64,000 bases of DNA from Myxocyprinus asiaticus. Its lineage: Eukaryota > Chordata > Actinopteri > Cypriniformes > Catostomidae. The translations under genes and the position numbers were made by a program. Positions within the stretch are counted from its first letter, which is position 1; every line of letters starts with the position of its first letter. The notes under the pieces were generated by a model, which worked only from the letters and a program-made list of their open reading frames with translations, had not been told where the DNA came from and made no database searches. The DNA lies in contig NC_059385.1 of assembly GCF_019703515.2 (NCBI RefSeq), positions 35,723,001-35,787,000 on the forward strand. The letters run 5' to 3'. Positions 38,101-50,100 of the stretch are shown piece after piece.

Positions 38101-41100
38101 TACCGCTATGTCATTTAAGATACACGTATTAAGTCTCTAGAGTGTTTTTCTGTTGATTATCTAAATGTAAAGTAAGGCATACTCCTGAGTGGTCAGATAC
38201 ATCCCTAGTCCCTATATTTCATTTTTTGATTCTATGTCTGTCTGCATTTTTGCATAAGTAATCAATTCTTTAGTACATAGAATGGCATGATGAATAATAG
38301 GTAAATTGTTTTTCGGCTGGATGAAACTCTCTCCACACATCAGTCATTCCCAATTCTTTAAGCATCCATTGAGCCATTGTGGCATTTGGATATTTCTTTT
38401 TGGATGGGTTAGTTGTATCCAATTTAGGTTGAAGTTGGACATTTAAATATCCACCACATATAAGGGTTCCATATGATTCCATGGCTATTAAATCAAATAT
38501 TTTCTTAAAAGATGATTTGTTGCCCCCTTGTGGAGCATACACATTAAGTAATATTACTTCCTTATTATTTAATTTGCCCTTAACCAAGACATACAATTGA
38601 AGTCAGAAATTTACTACTTTGGGCATGACAAGTCATTTTTCCAACAATTGTTTGCAGACAGATTGTTTCACTTTTAATTGACTATATCACAATTACAATA
38701 TGTCAAAAGTTTACATACAAGTTAACTGTGCCTTTAAGCAGCTTCGAAAATTCAATCATGTCAAGCCTTTAGAAAATTAGCCAGTTAGCTTCTGATAGGG
38801 GGTGTACTAAATTGGAGGTGTACCTGTGAATGTATTTTAAGGCCTACCTTCAAACTCAGTGCCTCTTTGCTTGACATCATGGGAAAATCGAAAGAAATCA
38901 GCCAAGACCTCAGAAACTCTTGTGGAAAAAAATTGTGGACCTCCACAACTCTGGTTCATCCTTGGGAGCAATTTCCAAATGCCTGAAGGTACCACGTTCA
39001 TCTCTACAAACAATAGTATGCAAGTATAAACACCATGGAACCACGCAGCCATCATACCGCTCAGGAAGGAGACGCATTCTGTCTCCTAGAGATGAACGTA
39101 GTTTGGTGCGGAAAGTGAAAATCAATCCCAGAACAACAGCAAAGGACCTTGTGAAGATGCTGGAAGAAACAGGTAGACGTATCCATATCCACAGTAAAAC
39201 GAGTCCTATATCGACATAACCTGAAAGGCTGCTCAGCAAGGAAGAAGCCACTGCTCCAAAACCGCCATACAAAAGCCAGAATACAGTTTGCATGTGCACA
39301 TGGGACAAAGATCTTACTTTTTGGAGAAATGTCGTCTGGTCTAATGAAACAAAAATTTTACTGTTTGGCCATAATGACCATCATTATGTTTGGAGGAAAA
39401 GGGTGAGGCTTGCAAGCCAAAGAACACCATCCCAACCGTGAAGCATGGGGGTGCAGCATCATGTTGTGGGGGTGCTTTGCTGCAGGAGGGACTGGTGCAC
39501 TTCACAAAATAGATGGCATCATGAAGAAGGAAATTTATGTGGATATATTGAAGCAACATCTCAAGACATCTGCCAGGAAGTTAAAGCTCAGTTGCAAATG
39601 GGTCTTCCAAATGGACAATGACCCCACGCATACCTCCAAAGTTGTGGCAAAATGGCTTAAAGTCAAGGTATTGGAGTGGCCATCACAAAGCCCTGACCTC
39701 AATCCGATAGAAAATTTGTGGGCAGGACTGAAAAAGCATGTGTGAGCAAGGAGGCCTACAAACCTGACTCAGTTACACTAGTTCTGTCTGGAGGAATGGG
39801 CCAAAATTCCAGCAACTTAATGTGAGAAGCTTGTGGAAGGCTACCCAAAACATTTGACCCAAGTTAAATAACTTAAAGGCAATGCTTCCAAATACTAACA
39901 AAGTGTATGTAAACTTCTGACCCACTGGGAATGTGATGAAAGAAATAAAAGCTGAAATAATTCTCTCTACCATTATTCTGACATTTCACATTCTTAAAAT
40001 AAAGTAGTGATCCTAACTGACCTAAGACAGGGACAGGAATGTTTTCTATGATTAATTGTCAGGAATTGTGAAAAACTGAGTTTAAATGTATTTGACCTAA
40101 GGTGTATGTAAACTTCTGACTTCAACTGTATCTCCCCTCTTTGTTTTTGATTTCAGATATAAATTCACTGCATTAGGATAGCCACCCCACTCATGCGTCC
40201 AGATTTATGAGATTAATAATAGGTATTTTGAAAACCAAGTCCTTTCAATTTCTCATGTTCTGGAGGAGATCGATGGGTCTCCCACCAATAAATTACCTGC
40301 ATCCTTTCTCGTTTCATCTTTGCGATGATTTTACTCCTTTTAATCGGGTTATGTAGCCCATTGAGCCCATCTTGTATTCCTGACAATGCATATGTTCGTT
40401 TCAACTCGTGTGTACATATGTAACATTACCCATGACAACCTAGTAAACATAGTAAACAGTGTAAATAGTCGTAATAAAATGAACACATTCCATGATGAAG
40501 AAAAAAAGAAACTTCCAAGTCCGAAGTTTAAATAAAACCTAAAACTGAGACGAAATTCTCACGTCCATCAAGGGCCTCCTATCAGTGCAAAAGTAAGTAC
40601 TGTCTCGGGTATTCAATGCACTGTTAATTTCTAAACTGTTCCCATATGACCGGTTTAAAAATTCAACTTAGCAGGCTCAAGGAATAATATTCAGTCCCTG
40701 AGTAAGCTGATAGAAAATAAATAAACAGTATTATCCCCTTTACCTAAACAATATCACATCCACTCACATCCAAGTGTTATCACTGACATGTATCGTTGGT
40801 GTGCCGTTTGCCATAGCTAACATTAGCTTACTCAAAACTAGTCGGTTTAATAAAGTTTTAGGATCTGCATTGATATTTACATTTTCAGTCATTGGGTTGA
40901 CCCGTTGTAGAGATGTATGGCTCCAGCCACTTACCTCTCGATCACTCTAGAGACAGTTAGCCTCCGATGCTTCACTCATCAGTATCAGATGGTCAGAGAG
41001 TCAGGCTCCTTGACATTTTCTAATGAAAATCTTTTCTTCTTCAAACCTTTAGCTGCTTCTGCCGTGCTCTCATAGATTTGAGTACCGCTGTCAAAAAACA

Positions 41101-44100
41101 CTTTCAATTTGGCTGGATGTGGCGTTTGGAACCGAATCCCCTTGGATTTGAGCTCCTTCAGTATCCCCACGTGTGCCTTCCTTTTCTTCAATATCTCGGG
41201 AGGGTAATCTTGATTGAAATAAATCCTCTTCCCTTCGTAGTGGACTTCTTCCTTTTTTTTTTTTTTTTTTTTTTGCATGCTGTGTGCAGCACCTGTTCTT
41301 TCACTCTGAACTCAAGGAAGCAAAGCACCAGTGATCTGGGCGGTGCATCGACGGAGGCTTTGGAGCGAGTGCTCTATGGCAGCGCTGTATTCCGAGGGCC
41401 ACGTCCATCAGCGCCAGGCCAAGCTCAGACTTTATAAGCCTTGTTACAAACTCTGGTAGGTAACTTCCCTCAGGGACTGCATAAACATGAAGTTTGTTCC
41501 GTCGTGAGCGAGCTTCTAAATTGGTTTACTTTGCTTGCAGAGCTTCTTGATTCTCCAGTGCATGAAAGAGTGCATCACTTGCCCCCATGTCCCATTTTTC
41601 GATATCGGCTATGCGTTGTTCTGCCTCCGTCACTCTGACTTTGGTGGTTTGCAGATCGCTTGTGAATTCTTTAAATTGATTTCTTCCCTAAACTCGTTCA
41701 GCCCCTTCCTCATATCATCGTGAAAAGAGAGTTGAAATTCTCCCATATACCTTATAAAATCCGCTCGGAGCGCTTGGATCTTATCGTGGATAGCCTGCAT
41801 ACCTGAGTTAGCTACTACTTCGTTAGCCTTCCCCGCATCGCCATTATTCTCACGTCCCTCTTCACTGCCATCAATGTCTTCGTCTGTTTCTCCTTTTTCA
41901 TGCTTGGAGCCTGTTTTGCTTTTAATCTTTTTTTTGCTTTTCCCCTTCCATGTTAATTTTCAATACACTTTTTATTTCTTAAGTAATTTTCCAGAGGATT
42001 AAAATCGACCGGTTGGGAGAGGTTCTTTCAAGCAAGCATCTGCTTCAACGCTTCCTATTTTTAAAGTTTTCAAACCATGTTTTTCAAGGTAAAAAAATAT
42101 TGTTTACATTTATCATGAATTTGTGAGTCACGAATATCAAGACGTTTTCTAAGGATTACTCCATTTAATCTGCCTTTTTATAAAAATGTCAAAATATCAA
42201 AAACATTTTTAACTTCACACACAGTCATTATGAGGGTCTAAAGTTTTTGTCATGACTATATGCCTATTTTTTTGTCACATGATTAATATGCCTACCTGCA
42301 TGTTTGTTACACCTGACTTTGATCATTATTTAATGAATAATAATAATCAAACGAATAATAATATTTTAAAACAAAATGGTTGCACTGATTATCTTTTAAG
42401 AAATAATAATAACAGATTGTTTCAAAGTTATGTCAAAAATAAAAAATAAAAAAACATTTTCAGGACATTTACACCACTTAGACATTTTTTCCTTTAAGCC
42501 CCAGATATAAAACTGTGAGGGAATGAGATCACTGGGACAGGTAGGTTCAGGTCTCAGGTGAGCTTTTAATCACAAACTTAGGGATAACACAGTCACAACT
42601 GGCACAGTAACTTCTTCAGCTTCACAAACTCTTTAGCGTCACAGGCTCCTAGTCACAGCCTCTTAATCATCACAAAGTCTTTATCACAACTCTGTAGCGT
42701 CACGAACTCAGTAGCTTCACCGTGAGACTCTCGTGCCAGACTCTCTCTCTCTTCTGGCGGTGGTGTGGCTGTTTATATGCCGCTCTCCCCAAGCTCACTG
42801 GAATTAGAGACAGGTGTTGGACATAATTTAGCTCCGGTGTAAGCACCCTTACCGCTTTCTCTCTATCCGGACGGGCGCTCGACCACGCCCCCGCTGCCAC
42901 AAAAACATATCAAAATGTCTTTTGAAAACATATTTATCATAATATAGGTTTATTCAAGTAACTGTTAGGTGTGAATTGCGTTTTTAATGTATTTTTGAAT
43001 CATTTAATAGATACCTGGACAAAAAAATATTTACGTCACGTCATTGACCCATGCTTACAAAAATAATTATGTCTCTTCATTGCGCCAGTTTAAGCAGATT
43101 CAGTCATTGCTGTTCAACTTTGTTAATGTTTCCCTGAGATGTAAAGTAAACAGCGTGTAAAAGTTTCTGTGGCTGTTCAAAGTGCATAGAGGCAGTTTAT
43201 GGTTGGTTGTTTGTTGCTAAAAAAAAACTTGCTAAAACATTCGTGCACCACATAGTTTCACACTGTATACCTCCGGTCAATGCAATACTGGGTTAATGCC
43301 ACAAAACTGGTGATATCATGCTCAGGGTTAAAAAGTGGTGGTAACGTCACTTTAAAAGACGATAATCGAGGTTTAAAATCCCTGTAGATGTAATATATTA
43401 TGTAGATGGAGTTATTGTCTTTCATGTTCAGTGTGAACAGGGAGAATCCAGAGACGGTCCTGCAGGATTTTGGCTTGTGCGCGTTTCAACTCATGAAGGC
43501 GGTCAGCACCATGGACGAGAGGTTTGGCATCACAGCGCCTATACTCTTCCTGAGGGGATCTGTAAGTCAACCAGACAAAAGCGACTGTATCTGTCTTTTT
43601 ACACATCAGATTTATTTGTTCTGTGCAACACTTGACTAGTGGATCAGTCAGTGTGATTAATGGCTCTGCGTTTTGTTTATAGAATTCCCAGCGGGTTCCG
43701 GATCGCTTTCGGAAGCACACTCTCTTTGGCATCGGGCGGGAAATCCCAGAGTTGTGGTGGAAAGCTTTGGGCCGAGAACTTGTTTCTGAAAAATATCTGA
43801 TGGAAGCCACCGGTCACAACAAATTCACCACACTCTGCAAACTCGCTCCCAAGGTACCGATACCACTTTGAACAATTTAACTTTGTTCCTCTGTCTGGAG
43901 AAATTTGAATATATAATTATACATATGAACATATTGGTGTAAATCTGCACGTATTGTTGTAAATGATGAGGCTTTTTGATTGACTGCTCTAGATTTCTAT
44001 ATTAAAGTACACATACTTTGCTGCTTTGTATGCTTGATTTAATGTTGGAAAATATTGAGGGCAGAAAACTGGCGTATTCTTTAGCTGTAAAAAAATAGCT

Positions 44101-47100
44101 GGCTATACTTTGGAAGTTACCTCAAGTTTAAGGATCCCTTTGACTTCCAATCTATTGTTGCTCTGTTACACTGGCCCCAGCCCATCAGGCCATCATTATT
44201 GGCGAGTCCTGGGTTGGTTTCGGTTACCCTAAATTAAAGAATACATTTATAAATGATGTCACAGTAACATAACCATTATAAAAGTGGCCAGGTCTGCAGA
44301 AATATTGCATATGCACAAATTGTGGAGAAAAGGTTTTAAATATTATGGAACATAGTGATTGTGTATGTTTGAATGTTGTATGTGAATGTTTTTCTTAGGG
44401 CAGATCATGGCTGATTAAAGCTGAAGATCAGGCACAAAGAAAACTGCTGCTGCAGCCCAATAAAGAACTGTTCAGCCGAGTGTCTGTACCACGGTAAGAC
44501 ACACACACAGACACATACTGTATGGATACTTATGAGTGCTCTGCGCGCAGGTACACTTTTTTATTTATTTTTTATAGCCATTTATACAGTTTTATGTTCA
44601 TGAGGATCCATTAACAAGTAACAGATCTACAAGTTTTGTGCTTTGTGATTACACTTATACCAGTAATCCAGTAAACGGAGTTCACGGGGGATTGTATCTA
44701 GGGCTGAAAAATGTAATCAGTAAAATGAATAATAGTCTTTGTTACCTATTATTTATTTGAGACTGATCAAACATCAAAAGAAACATGAATAAACAGATAT
44801 GAACAGCAATGAACAATGTACAAAATACAATTTGTGTACAAACAGAAGACTTTGGAATGGCAAATTGCATTTGTTTTTTTGCAAACATCAAAATTCAAAT
44901 TCAGTGACATGAACAGCAATTACGTGGGGTCTGACTTTGATCTGTATATGCGTGTGTGTGTGTGTGTGTTCTGCGTTGTTATTGTGCTGAAGTCTCACCC
45001 CATCATTTCTTTGCGAGAGTGTTCCACATTGTGGCTGTTTGATTGATTTTATTTGATTAAAAAAAAAATGCTCTGTGTTATAGGCAAGGCAAAGTAATAG
45101 TGTCACTTTTTTTTCCAACCACTTACGCTGTGTTTGTCACAAAAAGTCAGATTTTTTTTTTACTCGCATGTGACACAGATCGGATATTGTTGCTCACATG
45201 TAATAGAAAAGTTTTCGAATCCTATCTGAGCCACTTCCAAATGTGGTTTTAAATCAGATACATATCCGATATCTGGACATCTGATCTACATCCAAACATG
45301 TATATACAGTTCCCCCTGGCAGTGTCTTCAGGGATAGCTTTTGTTAAAGGTATGTCCTTATGAAGCAGACATGCATGTAGGCACTCGCACAAAAACTCAA
45401 AGCTTCACTTGTTGAAGTGGAAATTTTTTACCCACTCCCTCTCGTCAAACATGTGGACTTGGTCCCACCACTCCTGACTTTTAGGTCTTAGCCACACTTC
45501 TCATCTGACTGATGTGGAAGTCTTTAAAGATGTGCTTACCATGGCAGCAGTAAAAAGTCGCTTTGGCATTTTTTTCCTAATTAATTGCAATTGCGTGAAA
45601 TTTTGCCTACTTTTGAAAATATGAAATAGCACAAGGCCATTCAAAACCCGAGAGTGAACCATGGCGCTCATAAGTGAAAGCAATCAGCTATGGAATCATT
45701 TGAATTTGGGAGGGAGATTAATGGAAACACAGAATTCAGAAATGAGTCATGTCTTAAGTGAATCTAAACTGGCAGGACAAAAAAATCACAATCTCTGTAA
45801 ACATTTTTTATTGTGTTTTTGCAGGAGAAAGCCAGATGCCTTGCAGATTGAGCCTACTGCTTATAGGAAGCAGTCAGATCAGGTCAGTATGATCATCTGA
45901 TGATTGCTGATATCTGTTATCCATCGAATCATTTAAAATTACAGGTGGTTTGATTTTTATCATCTCCAACCCCCTTGCATTTCGTCTTAGAGACCAAAGG
46001 TCAGTTTACCAGTTGAAACCCGTCAGATGGTGGAGACAACAGATTTATCCTCTAGGTATGGATCAAATCTAAACCCTGTTTATGGTATTATGCCATTTTT
46101 TTTAATTAATTTTTTTTTACACTAAATTCACCAATCTTGCTTGGTGTATGTTGTTTAGAGATTTTCACCACTAGCACGTGTATATGTTGATAAGCCTTTT
46201 ATTGCAAAATGAGCATGAGTTTCATTAGAGTTGCATCAGTCTGTTTGTCTGAAAATGAGCTTTATGAACAGCTATTTCTATATACAGATCAGCTGCCAAG
46301 TCGACCCGCATTTCTGATGCCAAACCCCAAACACCAGCGGTCTCTGCTAGAGAAATCCAGCTACAGGTACTGAATACTGAGTAATTACTGCTGTCTCAGA
46401 TAGAGCACAAAGCTGTTATTTATGAATTATTTCATACCTCATGCTGCTCATCTGCAGTATACATTTGTTGCTCAAGAAGAGTAATTCGATGACATCTGAA
46501 AGTTAATACAGCAGTGAATATGTGTTTGTAAACCACCACTAATATCTATTTTCCTCACTGTTCTTCCTGTTTGGGTTGTTATTTTTTTACAGTCTGAGCT
46601 GTATGGTAAACTGGTTTCTGAGCGTCAGAAGTTAGCGAGTCTGAAAGACATCCCACCAGCTATTCTAGCCACCAATAAAATCCTGCTGGACATGGCAAAA
46701 ATAAGGTAATGTTTGATTAAAACTAAAGGTTTTTGATTAGTAGCTAAACTATTGCTGTTTAATGTGATAATTTCGGAATGTAATTTATCCTGGACCTTTG
46801 CAAATGCAAAGGATGCTGTCGACATGCTTTAACTGCTTTGAAAGGATAGTTCACCCAAAAATAAAAATTCTCTCATTATTTACTCACCCTCATGATATTC
46901 CAGGTGTGTATGACTTTCTTTCTTATGCAGAACACATTTGAAGAAAAATAGAAAAATATCTCAGCTCAGTAGGTCCTTAAAATGCAAGTGGATGCTGATC
47001 AGACTTTGGACTTTGGTGTTGGCACGTCACGCTAGAACTGAGGCATGTGCGACATAACCGGAAGAGCAGCACTGTTTACAACTGAGTAGGAGGAACGCTG

Positions 47101-50100
47101 TACAGAAGTGTAGTTGGTTTTGGTTTCAATTTGTATTTGTATCCGTTTGTGTGCTTATCCTGGATGCCTAAACCGAGAGAAAGACGTGAGATTACATCCG
47201 TGACATGCCAACGTGGATTCGTCACACGAGAGACCACATGAATTCCGCGCCCTCATGAATGCGTATACTGCTGCTGACCGGAAGCAATTGTTTATAGTTA
47301 AAAAGTACTTGGATATTAATCTTTTTTGGACCAAAAGCAATTGTATCGCTTTAGAAGACATTAATTTAACCGCTGGAGTCGTATGGATGACATTTATGCA
47401 GACTTTGATTTTTGGAGCTTGTATTTTAAGGACCTGCTGAGCTAAGATATTTTTCTATGTGTTCTTGGGAAGAGAGTAAGTCATATATATCCCTTTTAAG
47501 AGCATTTCTTTTGAGAATAAAACACAAGTTTTAAAGTGTGTGAGGATGAACTGTCTGTCTTGATCCAGATATGACGTACTATTTGTTAGTTGTCAGGGTT
47601 GATCTTTTTTATGTGGATTTGTGTGACAGGCCGTGTACAGTATCCAGTTTGAAACAGGTGGATGGTGTGTCAGAAGCTAAAGCAGCCATGTTAACACCTC
47701 TGATTGACATCATTGTCAGATTCTGTCAGACACACAGTTTACAGGTACAGCACATTAAAACACTGGTTGTTTTCTAATAACTTTTTTTTTTTTTATAAAA
47801 CAATTGTCTCTTGGACACACAAAACAAAACATCTCAAAGTTGTGTTCTGGGACAAAAATATGTGGTGTATGTTAAACAGGCAAGGCCCGAAATTAATCAC
47901 CAAATACCAAACACGGGTAAATTTTATGTTTGGCCCAGTGAATTTCACAGTGTCACAATCTACTTTGGCTGGTGCAAAGAATAATCAAACATGGTCAGGT
48001 GGCCGCATTTTCCTTTCTATCATTGAGCCTGTTTAGATGCACACCAATACGCTGATTACTTCCAAAAATGAGCTTATTTAAAAAATCAGACAAAGCAAGA
48101 AATATGTGTTTACATGTGATTTGAAATAATCAGGTTATTCTCTGCTTTTGACGTCAATTCTTAAACAGTCATGTACAACACTTGCGCACATTGGATAAAC
48201 TGCTAAGAATGCTGGTAAAGGTGTTTACATTCAACGCGAAATCTGGGTAATGGGCAAAAATCTACCTGTGTCAATCGGTTTATTCTTAAGCTGTTTATGA
48301 TCTTTCCCCAATAAAGGAAAGACATTTAATGCATTCACATGACCACACACATCGTCAGCTTATTAAGCTTAATCTGTGTAAGAACGTGCATGTAAATGCA
48401 CTCAGTGTCTGTGTCAGCTTATAGCAGGGGTCGGCAGCCTTTTTGACATGGAGTGCCATTTTGAGTGCCATAAATGACAAGGTCACTTGTGAAAATGCTT
48501 TTTATTTAGCATTTTTCTAATTTAATCATTTATTTTTCATTGCAAATGATATTATCAGCATAACGATTTTAGTGAAAAGTTTGTGCAAAACCCGATGATT
48601 ATTATATAATCATGATCCTGCATGTGAAGTTTCACAGAGCATCTTAAGTGCTTTAATGAAAGAAAACCTGTCCTTTTGTACAAAATAAGTTAACACAGTT
48701 AATGTCACAGATTTGCTTATTTGATTACTGATCACGAAATTGTGTGGAATCGTAAGTATTTCTTATATTATGTCATTGTAATCATGTAATCATAGCACGT
48801 AAGCAACAGCGAGAGAGGAGCAGGCTATTTTATTTATATGATATTTCGCACCTGCATTCCAATCTACGTATTGATGTAATCCTTCCTCATGATCACACAG
48901 CGTGTTTTCATCAGCTGAATGGGAGGCTAAACACTATTAAAGTGTGACGAGACTCGCGCTGAGCATGCAAGCCATTCGTGCATCACAAGCCGATCAACTT
49001 TTCAGCCCATTTCAGCCCATGAATCGCACCTGCAAAATCCTAAAACTTTATTTCCAGGTTTAATTTAGATTTTGAATAGACCTGAAAAGATTTTTGAACC
49101 CAACAATGTGGGTTTATGTTTTCTCTTTTAATCTTTTTAATGTAATTTTGAGTGTGACCATGGTTTAAGGAGGGTGTACCTGTATGCTGGGTTGGAAATC
49201 TCAAGGATTAATAGTTGTGTATTCCTTACTACATCATGTGTTGTTCTGAAAGCAGAAAGAAACAAATGAAACAGAATTTAGGCTATCATCCGCGCAGCCT
49301 GACTGGAGCAAAGCGGGTGTGTTTACTCGTGTGATTAACCAAAAGTGAAACACTTCGGCTCATGAGAAGGATTACATCAAGATGTAGATTGGAATGCAGG
49401 TGCGGAATTTATATAAATAAAATAGTCTAGTTCTCTCTCGCCGTTGCTGGCATGCCAGTGATTACTCCTTTGGCACATGTGCCATAAGTTGTAGACTCAT
49501 GGCTTATAGCCTCAAAATAATGTTTCCTGTTCCAGTTTTGTCTTAAAGGGAGTTCTGTTGGCCTACAGTTAAAGTAGTCAGTTTAATGAGGGTTCCATTA
49601 CTGATTCGTGCTTTTGAGCAAGAAATATTTGGAAATAAATGCGACCTTTTTAATGACTTTTGAAAGATTTTGTAGATGCATAAATTCAATCTGTAAATAT
49701 AGAGCCTAATTAATAAAAATTCTAAAGCATATTTTATTAATTTATTTTTCCACTGATTACAGCAAAACTCCTAACGTGTAGGCCTATTTTTAACTGCACA
49801 TTGAAACTGCACAACCACTCGAAACTGCACTGCTTGATTGAAATCTCAGATTGAAGTCTTCTCCCAGTCCGTTGGTAGAAAAATTCACGTTGAAGAATTG
49901 GTAACAAAACCAAAAGTCATGAAAATCCCACAGTTCCAGTATTTTTTCAATGGAACCGGTTCCGAATAAGAACCGGTACTTTGTTTCCAACCCTACAGAT
50001 TGTTACTTGAAAGAACAGCCAAGAGTGGTTTTGAATATACAGTATAGAGTATAGATTATTTGTAAATATTGTCACTGCCGCATTTTAAGGGAAGCTGTGC

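Larger units (their letters stand above)
36101..40404 (-). pseudogene. L1-like ORF2 remnant lacking its reverse-transcriptase core
   Basis: The N-terminal endonuclease '[20 protein letters not shown]' and '[19 protein letters not shown]' (40213-40404) is followed, across the Tc1 insertion, by '[19 protein letters not shown]' and 'GGYLNVQ' (38270-38596). The C-terminal region includes '[17 protein letters not shown]' and '[16 protein letters not shown]' (36682-37317). The YADD-bearing core expected between them is missing, so at least one large deletion occurred. Confidence 0.72.
36000..42060 (-). mobile_element. L1-clade LINE, minus strand, broken by later insertions
   Basis: ORF1 C-terminal residues at 40985-41278, the endonuclease start at 40213-40404, endonuclease continuation at 38270-38596 and the ORF2 C-terminal region at 36101-37317 appear in L1 order when read on the minus strand. 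Two later insertions interrupt it: a Sleeping-Beauty-type Tc1 (38594-40128) and a Tc1/foldback fragment (37195-37770). The reverse transcriptase core is absent at the latter junction. No 3' poly(A) or target duplication was found, so the outer limits are approximate. Confidence 0.75.
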
